Positions 43,190 through 53,341 of a stretch of DNA of 64,000 bases are shown in pieces. Source of the DNA: Candidatus Binatia bacterium (GTDB lineage: Bacteria > Desulfobacterota > Binatia > HRBIN30). The translations under genes were made by a program, and so were the position numbers. The DNA lies in the NCBI GenBank assembly GCA_026004215.1, contig BPIR01000002.1, positions 857,844 through 921,843 of the forward strand. Reading direction: 5' to 3'. Below the pieces are notes generated by a model that was not told the origin of the DNA, did no database searches, and worked only from the letters and a program-made list of their open reading frames with translations. Position 1 is the stretch's first letter. The number at the start of each line of letters is the position of its first letter.

Positions 43190-43624
43190 TCAAGATTCGA
43201 GGGTCTCGAGCAGCCAGCGTTCTTTGCGGCGCATCTTGCGCGCCTCGGCAGGCGACCGTTCGTGATCGTAGCCGAGAAGATGCAGCAAGCCGTGCACGAT
43301 CAAGCCTTTCACTTCCTCGAACAAGCTGTGCCCTCGTTCAGCGGCCTGCCGGTGAGCCGTGGCGATCGAGATCACGATATCACCCAGCCAGCGTTCGTCG
43401 CCGGGAACACGTTCTCCTTCTCGCGCGGCGAAGGCCAAAACGTCCGTGGGACGGTCCTTTCCCCGATAGCGCCGATTCAGCTCGTGAATTTCGGCGTCGG
43501 TCACGAATCGGATGCTGACTTCGGCTTGCGCCTCACCCAGCAGCGCCAAGGCTCGTTCCACGATCGCGCGCACCGCGTGTCTCTTCAGCACCGGGATACG
43601 GCGGCCGGAAATCGTGACCGGCAT
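43190..43624 (-). CDS. ybeY: endoribonuclease YbeY (16S rRNA maturation)
   Basis: A 144-residue metalloprotein. The zinc-binding motif HGLLHLLGYDHE is complete (H-x3-H-x5-H), and the N-terminal sheet has NRRYRGKDRPTDVLAFAA. YbeY acts in late 16S rRNA processing and ribosome quality control. It lies 36 bp downstream of phoH on the same strand, a common bacterial order. The start at MPVTISGRRIP is the frame's first ATG. Confidence 0.95.
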   Translation of the reverse strand: MPVTISGRRIPVLKRHAVRAIVERALALLGEAQAEVSIRFVTDAEIHELNRRYRGKDRPTDVLAFAAREGERVPGDERWLGDIVISIATAHRQAAERGHSLFEEVKGLIVHGLLHLLGYDHERSPAEARKMRRKERWLLETLES

Positions 43625-43660
43625 TTCACGGATCCAGCACGGCGGACAGCAGTGCCGGCA

Positions 43661-44719
43661 CTAGCTTTCCGCACCCGGGTCGCCGCTCGTGCCGTTCGAG
43701 GGTCGGCTTGCCGTGCGTTCCGCCTGCCGCTGGCTTTCGTAGCGGTCGTACGCAGCGATGATGTCCTGCACCAAGCGGTGGCGGACGACGTCCCGCTCGC
43801 TGAATACAATGAATTTGATCCCTTCCACGCCGCGCAACACTTGCTGGGCTTCCTTGAGACCTGAAGCTCGGCCAGCGGGCAAGTCGATTTGGGTCACGTC
43901 TCCGGTAATCACCGCCTTGGAGCCATAACCCAGGCGGGTGAGGAACATCTTCATTTGCTCGCTCGTGGTGTTCTGGGCCTCGTCGAGGATCACGAACGAA
44001 TCATTCAAAGTTCGGCCGCGCATAAACGCCAGCGGCGCCACTTCAATGACTCCTCGTTCGATCATCTTCTGCGCGCGGTCGAAATCCACCATGTCGTGTA
44101 AGGCGTCGTACAAGGGGCGCAGGTATGGATTCACCTTTTCCACCAAATCCCCGGGCAAAAACCCGAGCTTTTCCCCCGCCTCGACGGCCGGCCGGGTCAA
44201 AATCATGCGCGCGAAATTATTCTTCATAATTTCCGCGACCGCCATCGCCATGGCGAGATACGTTTTGCCGGTGCCAGCCGGACCGATGCCAAAAACGATA
44301 TCGTACTCCCGAATCGCGTCGATGTATTCCTTTTGGGCAATGCTTTTCGGTGTGATGATGCGCTTGTGGGAGGAAATGTAGATGGTGTCCAAAAAGATGT
44401 CGCGCAAATTCGCATTTCGGTCGCGACTCAGGATCCGCACGGCGTAGTCCACATCGCTGGAGTAAACCGGATAGCCCTTCTCCACGACCGCGTAGAGTTG
44501 ATTCAGCACGCGTCCGGCCAGCTCGCAGGCGATGGGGTCCCCCACGATGTGCAAAGAGGTTCCGCTCACACCTATGCGGACGTCGAGCAAACGCTCCACG
44601 GTTTTCAGGTGCTCATCGTGGTGTCCGAGCAAGTCCTGAAACACGCGCGGGTTCGGGAAGCTCAGCTCGAGCTCCGGTTCAGCGCGACTGGTTTCTACGA
44701 CCTCGCTTTCAAGTGACAA
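43661..44719 (-). CDS. phoH: PhoH family ATPase
   Basis: A 352-residue P-loop protein. An N-terminal KH-like part (about residues 15-85, with [20 protein letters not shown]) is followed by the PhoH domain. Seen: [18 protein letters not shown] (Walker A, about 145-155), [20 protein letters not shown], and [22 protein letters not shown] (Walker B). [15 protein letters not shown], here [16 protein letters not shown], supplies a sensor-like element. The ATG overlaps the 3' end of alaS by 11 bp, implying translational coupling. An RNA-related role is inferred from its neighbour ybeY. Confidence 0.93.
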   Translation of the reverse strand: MSLESEVVETSRAEPELELSFPNPRVFQDLLGHHDEHLKTVERLLDVRIGVSGTSLHIVGDPIACELAGRVLNQLYAVVEKGYPVYSSDVDYAVRILSRDRNANLRDIFLDTIYISSHKRIITPKSIAQKEYIDAIREYDIVFGIGPAGTGKTYLAMAMAVAEIMKNNFARMILTRPAVEAGEKLGFLPGDLVEKVNPYLRPLYDALHDMVDFDRAQKMIERGVIEVAPLAFMRGRTLNDSFVILDEAQNTTSEQMKMFLTRLGYGSKAVITGDVTQIDLPAGRASGLKEAQQVLRGVEGIKFIVFSERDVVRHRLVQDIIAAYDRYESQRQAERTASRPSNGTSGDPGAES

Positions 44720-47354
44720 TGTCGAAAACCGCCTCCAGGGCTTCTCGCAATTTTTCTGGGGCCTTGCCTCCGGCTTGTGCTAGCTCCGGTTTGCCACCAC
44801 CACCGCCGCCAATCAACGGGGCAATGCGTTTAATAATGTTGCCTGCAGGAAAGCGGCCTGCAAGGTCTTTGGTCACGGCGACCAGAAGCAGGGCTCTATC
44901 CCCCCTTCGGGTTCCCAGCACCACCACGCCCGAACCCAGTCGCTGCCGCAACTGATCGGCCAGATCTCGCAGGCTCGCGTCATCCAATCCCTCGACTTCT
45001 TCCGCAACGACGCGCACCCCATTCACACTTCGGGCTTTTTGCAACAAGGCCTCGGTTTGACGGCCCGCGAGTTGGCTTTGGAGCTGCCGGAGCTGACGTT
45101 CCCACTCGCGCTGCTGGGCAAGGAGCTTCTCCAGGCGTTCGGGCAGTTCGCCTTCGGGGGCTCGCAGCAAAGCACCCGCGCGCTCCAGCACCCGCTCTCG
45201 CTCGTGCAGCCATTGCCACGCCCCTTCCGCCGTAAGCGCCTCGATGCGACGTACACCTGCGGCCACGCCCTCCTCGCCGCGGATCTTGAACAGCCCAATG
45301 TCGCCGCTCCGGCGCACGTGCGTGCCGCCGCACAACTCCGTGGAATACTCTCCAATGCGGATCACGCGGACGACGTCGCCATACTTCTCGCCGAAAAAGG
45401 CCAGCGCCCCGGCCTTGACCGCCTCGTCATAGGGCATTTCCTCGGCCCAAACGGGGTCGTTCCATCGGATGCGCGCATTCACTTCGCGCTCGATCGCCGC
45501 GAGTCGCTCGTCCCCCAGTTGGCCATGGTACGTAAAGTCGAACCGCAACCGATCCGGGGCCACCAGCGAGCCCGCTTGGCGCACCTCGCGACCGAGTTGC
45601 TCGCGCAACACGGCATGGAGGATGTGGGTGGCCGAGTGATTCAACCGAGCGGCATCGCGCCGGGCGCGGTCGACCCGCAATCGCACCCGCTGGCCGACAC
45701 GAAATGCCCCGCGCCGGACCTCGCCGATGTGCACGATCAGGTTTCCCCGTGCCTTTTGCGTGTCGCGCACCTCGATCAAGTCCCCCGCTTCGCTCTCGAT
45801 CCAACCCGAATCCCCGACTTGCCCGCCTCCTTCCGGATAAAAAGGAGTCTCGGCGACGACCACATGAACGGGGGCACCGGCGCGCACTTCGGGGCACAGA
45901 TCGCCCTGGGATTGGAGAGCGAGAATTTCCGACTCCGCTTCGTACAAAAAGTCTCCGAGGAAGCGGCTTTCCAATGTGGCGCCGACACCGAACGCATCGG
46001 TGAGAAGCTCCGCCTGCTCTAATGCGACCCGTCGCGCTTCGCGGGCGCGCTGGCGTTGTTGCTCCATACAGCGCTCGAAGCCTTCGACGTCGACAGTGAT
46101 GCCCTCGCTGCGCAAGATGTCTTGGGTCATGTCCAGCGGGAAGCCATACGTGTCATACAGCCGGAAGGCGACCTCGCCCGGTAGCGTGCGCACGCCGCGG
46201 GCTTGCAACCGCTGCTTTTCCTCCTCGAGAAGTTCAAGGCCCTTGTCCAACGTCTCCGCGAAGCGCTCTTCCTCCTCCCGAATGACGGCTTCGATTTCAG
46301 ACTGCCGCCCGCGCGCTTCCGGGTACGCTTCACCGAGTACTTGCAGTACGGGCCCCACCATCCGCCACAAGAAGGTCTCGCCAAACCCAAGGTGCCGTGC
46401 GTGGCGCGCGGCTCGCCGCAACACCCGCCGCAGCACGTAGCCGCGCCCTTCGTTCGACGGGCGAACGCCATCCGCGATCAAGAACGTCAGCGCGCGGCTG
46501 TGGTCCGCGATGACCCGAAAAGCGATGTCGTCCATTTCCGTGTTGCCATAACGGCGGCGCGATGCGCTTTCCACGAATTCGATCAACGGCCGAAACAGGT
46601 CCGTATCGTAATTCGACGGCACGTTCTGGAGCACAGCCGCCACGCGTTCCAGGCCCATTCCCGTGTCCACGTGGCGCGAGGCCAAGGGCTGGAGTTGCCC
46701 GCGCTCGTCGCGGTTGTACTGGATAAACACGAGGTTCCACAGCTCGATGAAGCGGGCACAGCCGGCGTTGACGGCGCACACATGGCCGGCAACGTGCTTT
46801 CGGTCGCATGCGTTGGGGCCGCGATCAATGTGGATCTCGGAGCAAGGGCCACAGGGTCCAACGTCGCCCATCTCCCAAAAGTTGTCCTTTTCGTCGAAGC
46901 GCAAAATGCGATTCGGGTCGATATCCGTCACTGTGCGCCACAACTCCGCCGCTTCGTCATCCGTGCGGAAGACGGTGGCGTACAAGAGATCCTTTGGCAG
47001 GCCCCACTCGCGAGTCAGCAGTTCCCAGGCCCAGGCGATCGCCTCGCGTTTATAGTAGTCGCCAAAGGACCAGTTCCCCAGCATTTCGAAGAAGGTGTGG
47101 TGGTAACCGTCGCGCCCAACCTCTTCGAGGTCATTGTGCTTGCCGGAAAGTCGCAAGCAGCGCTGGTAGTTCACGGCTCGGGGGATGGCCCTGCGTTCCG
47201 TGCCCAGAAAGACGTTTTTGAACTGGACCATCCCAGCATTGGTGAACAGCAACGTGGGGTCGCTCTCGGGCACTAAAGAAGCGCTGGGGACGAACTCGTG
47301 ACCACGCTGGCGGAAAAATTCAACGAAGTGCGAACGGATTTGAGCTCCGGTCAT
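44709..47354 (-). CDS. alaS: alanyl-tRNA synthetase
   Basis: An 881-residue class II synthetase. MTGAQIRSHFVEFFRQRGH starts the aminoacylation domain, followed by the class II segment LFTNAGMVQFKNVFLG. The editing domain has LNHSATHILHAVL (HxxxH) and the downstream CGGTHVRRSGDIG (CxxxH zinc ligands). The C-terminal GGGGGGKPELAQAGG matches the C-Ala domain. An in-frame extension reaches 47792 but overlaps recX and pilus ATPase regions and shows no similarity. It lies 14 bp after recX and overlaps phoH. Confidence 0.95.
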   Translation of the reverse strand: MTGAQIRSHFVEFFRQRGHEFVPSASLVPESDPTLLFTNAGMVQFKNVFLGTERRAIPRAVNYQRCLRLSGKHNDLEEVGRDGYHHTFFEMLGNWSFGDYYKREAIAWAWELLTREWGLPKDLLYATVFRTDDEAAELWRTVTDIDPNRILRFDEKDNFWEMGDVGPCGPCSEIHIDRGPNACDRKHVAGHVCAVNAGCARFIELWNLVFIQYNRDERGQLQPLASRHVDTGMGLERVAAVLQNVPSNYDTDLFRPLIEFVESASRRRYGNTEMDDIAFRVIADHSRALTFLIADGVRPSNEGRGYVLRRVLRRAARHARHLGFGETFLWRMVGPVLQVLGEAYPEARGRQSEIEAVIREEEERFAETLDKGLELLEEEKQRLQARGVRTLPGEVAFRLYDTYGFPLDMTQDILRSEGITVDVEGFERCMEQQRQRAREARRVALEQAELLTDAFGVGATLESRFLGDFLYEAESEILALQSQGDLCPEVRAGAPVHVVVAETPFYPEGGGQVGDSGWIESEAGDLIEVRDTQKARGNLIVHIGEVRRGAFRVGQRVRLRVDRARRDAARLNHSATHILHAVLREQLGREVRQAGSLVAPDRLRFDFTYHGQLGDERLAAIEREVNARIRWNDPVWAEEMPYDEAVKAGALAFFGEKYGDVVRVIRIGEYSTELCGGTHVRRSGDIGLFKIRGEEGVAAGVRRIEALTAEGAWQWLHERERVLERAGALLRAPEGELPERLEKLLAQQREWERQLRQLQSQLAGRQTEALLQKARSVNGVRVVAEEVEGLDDASLRDLADQLRQRLGSGVVVLGTRRGDRALLLVAVTKDLAGRFPAGNIIKRIAPLIGGGGGGKPELAQAGGKAPEKLREALEAVFDIVT

Positions 47355-47368
47355 CCTGCCAGTGGGCC

Positions 47369-47890
47369 TTAGCAGGGTTCGCCCACAATCACCACGACAA
47401 GCGCTTCCGGAAAGCCTCGGGAAAGCAGAAAGCGGTATGCTCGGGCTCGCTGGCGCTCGTCGGAACGGAAGCGCGGGAATCGGCGCCGAACCAGGTCGCC
47501 GGCGATTCCTGGTTCGCGCGCCTCCGCAGCTTCCAGCGCGGCGGCAATCTCCTCCTCGGCCACTCCCCGGGCTTCCAGTTCTGCGCGAACACGCTCTCGC
47601 CCATAGCCCCGGCGGAGCCAGTACTCTACGCGAGACTGTGCCAACCGCCCATCGTGCACGTACCCTCGTGCGCGCAATCGAGCGAGCACTCGTTCCACCA
47701 GGGCGGTCGGGCAGCCGATGCGGCGGAGATAGTCTTCGGTTTCCTTCACCGACCGGTCGCGCCGTGCCAGCCAGCGAGTGGCCTGATCCCAAGCCTGGTG
47801 TTCCCGGGCATCTTCAGAAGCGTTCGATTTCGACGCGGGGCGCCCCGCCGATTCCTTCCCGCCGCTCGAAGTCATCCCAACGGGAATCAC
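47369..47890 (-). CDS. recX: RecX regulatory protein
   Basis: A 173-residue three-helix-repeat protein that modulates RecA filaments. The RecX pattern is seen in WLARRDRSVKETEDYLRRIG, RLAQSRVEYWLRRGYGRERVRAELEARGV and AYRFLLSRGFPEAL. The N-terminal 35 residues are poorly conserved and overlap the end of the pilus ATPase gene by 77 bp, so the true start may lie inside. It sits between the pilus ATPase and alaS, one gene removed from recA. Confidence 0.85.
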   Translation of the reverse strand: MIPVGMTSSGGKESAGRPASKSNASEDAREHQAWDQATRWLARRDRSVKETEDYLRRIGCPTALVERVLARLRARGYVHDGRLAQSRVEYWLRRGYGRERVRAELEARGVAEEEIAAALEAAEAREPGIAGDLVRRRFPRFRSDERQRARAYRFLLSRGFPEALVVVIVGEPC

Positions 47891-48965
47891 TGGTGGAGGA
47901 GATTCCCCGCAGTTTCAAGTCGAAGTCGCCAGGGTTGGTGGCGTTTTTCAAAGCCTCTTCGCGGGTGATCAAACCGCTTTGATAAAGCGCCATGAGCGAC
48001 TGGTCGAAAGTCTGCATCCCGTAGCTCACGTGGCCTTGTGCGATCACTTCGCGCAAGTCGCGGAGCTTCTCCTTGTCCGCAATGTACTCCCGCACGCGCG
48101 CATTCGACACCAGCACTTCTACCGCCGGAACCATCCCCTGGCCGTCCGCGCGCGGGATGAGCCGCTGGCTGATAATGCCCTTGAGCACGCTGGCCAAAAT
48201 GAGGCGGACCTGATCGCGCTGGTGCTCCGGAAACACACTGATGGCACGTGTAATCGTTTCTGGAGCATCCAGGGTGTGGAGCGTGCTCATCACCAGATGC
48301 CCAGTTTCCGCGGCCAGAATCGCAGTCTCGATGGTTTCCAAGTCGCGCATTTCGCCCACCAGAATAACGTCGGGGTTTTGCCGCAAGGCTGCCTTTAGGG
48401 CCGCCGCGAAGCTGACCGCGTCGAACCCCACCTCGCGTTGATTGATGAAGCTCCGCTGATCGCGGTGGGTATACTCGATGGGATCCTCGATGGTGATGAT
48501 GTGGGCTTGGCGCGTGCGATTGATATGGTCGATCATTGCGGCCAGCGTCGTGCTCTTGCCGCTGCCCGTGGTGCCCGTAACCAAGATCAAACCGCGGCGC
48601 TCGTCCGCAATGCGCTCGACCACGGGCGGCAAGTTCAGCTCCGCCACCGTACGGACCTTGTTGGGAATGATCCGCACTACCATGCTCAACGCGCCGCGCT
48701 GGCGAAACACGTTGACGCGGAAGCGTCCCAGCTCCGGGCTTTCGTAGGCGAGGTCGGCCTGCAACTCGGCCGCGAAACGGCGCCGGTGGTAATCGTCCAA
48801 GACTGTATCTACTGCGGCCTCCACGATCTCGTGCGAAAGCGGTACTGCCTCAGGCATCGGAACCAGGTCCGCCTTGAGGCGCACCGCCGGAGGGGCCCCA
48901 ACTTTCAACAGCACGTCGGATGCTCCCAGCGCGACCGCTCGGCGCAAAATGTCATCCAGGTGCAT
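47814..48965 (-). CDS. pilT: type IV pilus retraction ATPase, PilT/PilU family
   Basis: A 383-residue hexameric motor that depolymerises type IV pili. The N-terminal domain ends near RFRVNVFRQRGALSMVVRII. Walker A is GTTGSGKSTTLAAMIDHIN, the Asp box ITIEDPIEYTH, Walker B MRDLETIETAILAAETGHLV and the His box MSTLHTLDAPETI. The C-terminal SYGMQTFDQSLMALYQSGLI and EEALKNATNP resemble PilU more than classical PilT, whose AIRNLIRE motif is not evident. The start at MHLDDILRRAV fits the family. It lies between recA and recX, an unusual position. Confidence 0.9.
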   Translation of the reverse strand: MHLDDILRRAVALGASDVLLKVGAPPAVRLKADLVPMPEAVPLSHEIVEAAVDTVLDDYHRRRFAAELQADLAYESPELGRFRVNVFRQRGALSMVVRIIPNKVRTVAELNLPPVVERIADERRGLILVTGTTGSGKSTTLAAMIDHINRTRQAHIITIEDPIEYTHRDQRSFINQREVGFDAVSFAAALKAALRQNPDVILVGEMRDLETIETAILAAETGHLVMSTLHTLDAPETITRAISVFPEHQRDQVRLILASVLKGIISQRLIPRADGQGMVPAVEVLVSNARVREYIADKEKLRDLREVIAQGHVSYGMQTFDQSLMALYQSGLITREEALKNATNPGDFDLKLRGISSTSDSRWDDFERREGIGGAPRVEIERF

Positions 48966-49056
48966 AGCGGCAGACACTCGAAGCAAATGCCATACCGCCA
49001 GTGGCGTGCTGGCAAGCCCTTACGCCGACTTCACCGTGGGCGTCAAACGCAGGTGC

Positions 49057-50124
49057 TCAAGCACTCCGCGTGCTCTTTTTTGTGTCGCTCCGTGTGGGCT
49101 CGGCTGGCGGGGGTTCCTTCGCCAGTGGAGGCAAGCCCATCTTGGTTCGGATTTTATCCTCGAGTCGCAGAGCCACGTCGGGGTGTTGGCGGAGAAACTC
49201 CTTAGTGTTCTCTCTCCCTTGGCCAATCCGCTCACCATCGAGGGAGTACCAGGCGCCGCTTTTTTCCACGATGCCCAGGTCCGCACCCAAGTCCACGAGT
49301 TCGCCTTCTTTGGAGATCCCGCTCCCGTACAGGATATCGAACTCCGCTTCCTTGAACGGCGGGGCAACCTTATTTTTGACCACTCGTACCTTCGTGCGAT
49401 TGCCAATGACTTCCTCGCCCTGTTTGATCGAGCCGACGCGACGGATGTCGATCCGCACCGAAGCGTAAAACTTGAGAGCATTTCCTCCGGTTGTGGTTTC
49501 GGGGTTGCCGAACATGACACCGATTTTCATGCGGATTTGATTGATGAAAATCACGATCGTCTTGGAGCGAGAGATCGTGGCGGTCAGCTTGCGCAAGGCT
49601 TGCGACATCAAGCGTGCTTGCAGGCCCATTTGCGGCTCGCCCATCTCACCCTCGATTTCGGCGCGCGGGACCAAAGCCGCCACCGAGTCGATCACCAGCA
49701 CGTCGATGGCGCCGCTCCGCACCAGCGTCTCCGCGATCTCCAAGGCTTGCTCCCCATGATCGGGTTGCGAGATGAGCAAGTCCTCCACGCGTACACCGAG
49801 CTTGCGCGCGTAGCCGACGTCCAGCGCATGCTCCGCGTCGATAAAGGCACCGATGCCGCCCAGCTTTTGGGCCTGAGCAATGATTTGTAGAGCCAGTGTC
49901 GTCTTACCCGACGACTCCGGCCCGTAAATCTCGATCACGCGGCCGCGCGGCACACCGCCAACGCCTAACGCGATGTCGAGGCCTAGCGAACCGGTGGGAA
50001 TGACCTCGATGTCGCGCACCTGCGACTGGTCACCCAGTTTCATGATGGCCCCTTTGCCAAACTGCTTCTCGATCTGGCCCAGGGCTAAGTCCAGCGCTCG
50101 TTCACGGTTTGGATCTAAAGTCAT
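49057..50124 (-). CDS. recA: recombinase RecA
   Basis: A 355-residue strand-exchange ATPase. The Walker A is [19 protein letters not shown], Walker [15 protein letters not shown]. Loop 2 [15 protein letters not shown] and the interface segment [20 protein letters not shown] complete the core. The start ATG at 50124 overlaps the thpR stop (ATGA). An upstream in-frame ATG at 50163 was rejected. The C terminus ([16 protein letters not shown]) is less acidic than in E. coli. It belongs to a cinA-thpR-recA unit. No LexA box of the E. coli type was recognised, expected since the gene is internal to an operon. Confidence 0.96.
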   Translation of the reverse strand: MTLDPNRERALDLALGQIEKQFGKGAIMKLGDQSQVRDIEVIPTGSLGLDIALGVGGVPRGRVIEIYGPESSGKTTLALQIIAQAQKLGGIGAFIDAEHALDVGYARKLGVRVEDLLISQPDHGEQALEIAETLVRSGAIDVLVIDSVAALVPRAEIEGEMGEPQMGLQARLMSQALRKLTATISRSKTIVIFINQIRMKIGVMFGNPETTTGGNALKFYASVRIDIRRVGSIKQGEEVIGNRTKVRVVKNKVAPPFKEAEFDILYGSGISKEGELVDLGADLGIVEKSGAWYSLDGERIGQGRENTKEFLRQHPDVALRLEDKIRTKMGLPPLAKEPPPAEPTRSDTKKSTRSA

Positions 50125-50717
50125 TTTTGCTCGCCCTTTGTCTTCCCCAGCGGAGTTTTCCACAAAGCCGTATATACCGCACCCGTCGGCCGCAAGTCAC
50201 TCTGGTAGAGAATGATTTCTTGCGCGCGATACTCCCCCCAGGATTCCTCCCAAAGGCTCTTGATTTGTTCCTCCAGCGCTTCCCAACCTTTGAGGCTCCG
50301 CACTCGTCCGATTGTGAGGTGCGGCTGGAAAGGCCGTTCCTCTGGGGCGAAGCCCAGAGGAGCGAGGGCGTCATCCAGGGCACGAGCGGCCTGCGCCAAC
50401 CTGCCCTCGTCCCGCACGCCCAGCCACAAGACTCGCGGCCGCCGAAGCGACGGGAACGCTCCCAACCCGCGCAGCTCGATGGGCCATGGCTGGCACTCTG
50501 CAGCCACCCGGTGGATGGCGTCGGTGATTTGGGGGATTTGTTCTTCCAACGTCGGTCCGAGGAACTTCAACGTAATGTGCCAGCTCTCGCGCTCGACCCA
50601 GCGCACGTCGGCCTTTGTCTTCGCCAACGCCGTTTGTAGGGCCGCGATCCGATCGGCAAGCAACGAGTCGATGTCCACTGCAATAAACGTCCGAATCCGT
50701 CTCGAGTCACTCACCAT
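50121..50717 (-). CDS. thpR: RNA 2',3'-cyclic phosphodiesterase (ThpR/LigT)
   Basis: A 198-residue 2H phosphoesterase. Both HxT motifs are present: [11 protein letters not shown] (about residues 46-56) and [11 protein letters not shown] (about 130-140). The N-terminal [18 protein letters not shown] is typical. A start at 50789, immediately after cinA, would add 24 residues of unrecognised sequence; neither choice has a convincing ribosome-binding site. The stop overlaps the recA start. Enzymes of this group open 2',3'-cyclic phosphate and ligate tRNA half molecules in vitro. Confidence 0.9.
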   Translation of the reverse strand: MVSDSRRIRTFIAVDIDSLLADRIAALQTALAKTKADVRWVERESWHITLKFLGPTLEEQIPQITDAIHRVAAECQPWPIELRGLGAFPSLRRPRVLWLGVRDEGRLAQAARALDDALAPLGFAPEERPFQPHLTIGRVRSLKGWEALEEQIKSLWEESWGEYRAQEIILYQSDLRPTGAVYTALWKTPLGKTKGEQK

Positions 50718-50789
50718 CGTATTCTTTACTGCCTGCGTGCCGGCGACCCCCACACTGAGCCTAGACGCCGGCGACCACCGCTTAGCCAT

Positions 50790-52070
50790 TTAACGGAAAC
50801 GAAAGGTTTCCGGCAGCCCAGCGCCGAGGGCGTAGCGCCGCAGCCAGTCGAGCGCGATCTGCGATGCGAGTAACTTGATCCACTCGCGGTTACCCCATAG
50901 TTGATAGCGGCGGGTAAAACGGTCGGAACCACTGACCAAGCCGAAACACACTGTACCCACGGGTTTTTCCGCCGTCCCGCCCTCTGGGCCAGCAATACCG
51001 GTGACGCTCAGGGCCGCGTCCGCTCCGAATCGTTGCTGCACACCCACTGCCATTTCCTCAGCCGTCTCGGGGCTGACCGCCCCGTGCCGCTGGAGGGTTT
51101 CGGCACGCACGCCGAGAAGGGATTGCTTCGCCTCGTTACTGTAAGCCACCACGCCACCGAGAAAGTAGGCGGAGCTGCCGGGTACGTTCGTAATCCGATG
51201 CCCCACGAGCCCTCCAGTGCACGACTCGGCCACAGCCACGCGCCAGCCGCGACGGCGCAATTCAAGGCCAACAGCCTCTTCCATCGAAACCTCGCCCTCG
51301 GCGTAACAGTACACGCCAAGGCGCTCGCGTAGGCGGTTCCCCCAATGCTCCAGATCGCGCTCAGCCTGCTCTGGGCGACCGCGTACGGTGAGCCGCACGG
51401 AGATTTGGGGGAAAGCGGCTCGAAAGGAGAGCCGGCCGTGTTCCGCCGGTACCACGCCCGCCACGAGCTCATCCAACGCCGACTCGCTGATCCCGAACGT
51501 TTGGAAGACCCGACTCAGATAAACCACCTCCCCACCACGCCGCTCCATGAGCCATGGCAGCACTTGCTCGGTAAACATCGGCTTCATTTCACGCGGTACC
51601 CCAGGCAGAGCAAACAGGTGGCGCACACCTCCTGGCGTTTCTACGTCCAGCCGGAAACCCGGGGCCGTGCCCAGGGGGTTTGGCAGCACCGTGGCTCCTT
51701 GCGGAAAGCGTGCTTGCTTGAGGTTATTGAGCGGCATTTCGCGACCCATGGCGGCAAATCGCTGGCGAATGCTCTCGGCAACCTTCTCATCCAGCACCAG
51801 GGGCCGACCGGTCACCTGAGCCAGCGCCTCGGTGGTGAGATCGTCGGCCGTGGGACCAAGGCCACCCGTGCTAATCACCACTTCGGCCTGCTCCATTGCC
51901 TGCCGCCAAGCCCAGCCGATGCGACCCGACTCGTCCCCAACGACCAGCACCGCGACCACCTCGAAGCCGACGGTAAACAGCTTATCCGCCAAGAAGTTGG
52001 CGTTCGTATCCACCGTGCGGCCAGTGGTAAGCTCGTCCCCCGTGCTGATAAGCGCTACCTTTTCGATCAT
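50790..52070 (-). CDS. cinA: CinA family protein (competence/damage-inducible; NMN amidohydrolase type)
   Basis: A 426-residue two-domain protein. The N-terminal MoaB/MogA-like domain (about residues 1-170) has ISTGDELTTGRTVDTNANFLA and ISTGGLGPTADDLTTEAL. The C-terminal PncC-like domain (about 255-420) shows VAVAESCTGGLVGHRITNVPGSS and TGIAGPEGGTAEKPVGTV. CinA recycles NMN or cleaves ADP-ribose derivatives; in several species it sits in a competence operon with recA. The stop lies next to the possible thpR start. It heads the run toward recA. Confidence 0.93.
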   Translation of the reverse strand: MIEKVALISTGDELTTGRTVDTNANFLADKLFTVGFEVVAVLVVGDESGRIGWAWRQAMEQAEVVISTGGLGPTADDLTTEALAQVTGRPLVLDEKVAESIRQRFAAMGREMPLNNLKQARFPQGATVLPNPLGTAPGFRLDVETPGGVRHLFALPGVPREMKPMFTEQVLPWLMERRGGEVVYLSRVFQTFGISESALDELVAGVVPAEHGRLSFRAAFPQISVRLTVRGRPEQAERDLEHWGNRLRERLGVYCYAEGEVSMEEAVGLELRRRGWRVAVAESCTGGLVGHRITNVPGSSAYFLGGVVAYSNEAKQSLLGVRAETLQRHGAVSPETAEEMAVGVQQRFGADAALSVTGIAGPEGGTAEKPVGTVCFGLVSGSDRFTRRYQLWGNREWIKLLASQIALDWLRRYALGAGLPETFRFR

Positions 52071-52354
52071 GCGGCCAGCGTTACCCCATCCGTGTGCCCG
52101 GTTCTAGCTACCTCGCAATCTTTCCAATCGGCGCGCCAAAACAGGGCCACGCCATCCGTGGCCGCTCGCGACTTCCTCGATCTCGAGCGCCGTGACCTGC
52201 GAGAACACGCTCGTTCTCGCAATGATCGCCTAGCGGGCCATGGTTCTGGTTCCCACACCGCCGGGGGACGATAAAACGCCTGCGTGTGTGACGGTCAGCC
52301 CAGCCTCGCAGACCACAAAAAGGGATGAGTGTCTCGCGCCAAAGCGGTGCGCTG

Positions 52355-52822
52355 CTAGAGCCACCCCAAGGCAAGGAGCACGCGCAAGCAGACTTGCGTG
52401 TACATACCGGCAACCACGTCGTCGAGCACGACCCCGAGGCCTCCGCCCAGACCCCGATCGATGCGCGCTGCTGGAAACGGTTTGACGACGTCGAAGAAGC
52501 GAAAGAGCACAAAGGCCACCGCCAATACCTCCCAACTCGGGGGCAAAAAGAGCGTGGCAGTCAGGTAACCGGCAACTTCGTCAATGACGATCCGGCTACT
52601 ATCTTTCTGGCCAAACACCGCCTCGGCCCGGCCAGCGATTCCCGAAGCTACTGCCACAAATGCGGCAAAGACGGCCAACGCTGCCCACGGGTGGGCGGTC
52701 GCCAGCGCCGCTTGGAGTATGCTCAGTGGTATGGCCGCTGCGGACCCAAAGGTGCCCGGTGCCACGGGCATGTAGCCCACGAAAAACACCGACGCGAAAA
52801 CCCGAACCAGAAAATTCACCAA
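52355..52822 (-). CDS. pgpA: phosphatidylglycerophosphatase A
   Basis: A 155-residue membrane enzyme dephosphorylating phosphatidylglycerophosphate to phosphatidylglycerol. Signature elements are FVGYMPVAPGTFGSAAAIPL, IVIDEVAGYLTATLFLPP, FVLFRFFDVVKPFPA and GGLGVVLDDVVAGMYTQV with its acidic residues. Four helices are expected. It lies 284 bp upstream of cinA on the same strand; that gap (52071-52354) holds no recognisable gene. Confidence 0.93.
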   Translation of the reverse strand: MVNFLVRVFASVFFVGYMPVAPGTFGSAAAIPLSILQAALATAHPWAALAVFAAFVAVASGIAGRAEAVFGQKDSSRIVIDEVAGYLTATLFLPPSWEVLAVAFVLFRFFDVVKPFPAARIDRGLGGGLGVVLDDVVAGMYTQVCLRVLLALGWL

Positions 52823-52916
52823 TGGGTTACACGCGCGCTTTGTATCAGAAGAAACGGGGGCGGCTACTCTCGCGAGCCTCCGCCCCCTGTGGACGCTTGG
52901 AGATCCGGCCCGAGGG

Positions 52917-53225
52917 TTAAATCTTGCCTTGCAAGAAGAACGTGATCACCAGAGCGTAAATCGCCAAGGCTTCCATCATCGCCAGGGCGATAATCATCGG
53001 CGTCTGGATCCGATCGGCAGAGTTGGGATTACGACCAATGGATTCCATCGCGGCGGCACCGGTACGGCCCTGGCCGAGGGCCACACCGCCGGCGGCGATC
53101 CCGATCCCCAAGCCTGCACCCAAGCCGATCCAGCCCTTGGCCGAGCCGTCCTCCGCGGCAAGCGCCGGGAACGCCACCGTCATTACGGTGACCAACCAGA
53201 AGAAGAACCTGACTAACGACTGCAT
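52917..53225 (-). CDS. atpE: ATP synthase F0 subunit c
   Basis: A 102-residue proteolipid, longer than usual because of an N-terminal signal-like segment (residues 1-24, ending FPALAAEDG). Helix 1 is GLGAGLGIGIAAGGVALGQG, the polar loop MESIGRNPNS, helix 2 MIIALAMMEALAIYALVITF. The ion-binding glutamate is Glu85, followed by Ala-Leu-Ala rather than Ser/Thr, which suggests H+ rather than Na+ coupling. It lies 116 bp downstream of atpB. No b, delta or F1 genes follow; pgpA does. Confidence 0.92.
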   Translation of the reverse strand: MQSLVRFFFWLVTVMTVAFPALAAEDGSAKGWIGLGAGLGIGIAAGGVALGQGRTGAAAMESIGRNPNSADRIQTPMIIALAMMEALAIYALVITFFLQGKI

Positions 53226-53341
53226 ACCCTACCTCCTTTTGGATTTTGGCTGCCAAGCTCCTTCACCCCGCCTTCTCTGTCCTCCTCGCCACCGATGGTG
53301 CGGCTTGGCCAGCGTTTTCTCTCCTTTGTTTTTCCGCCCCG

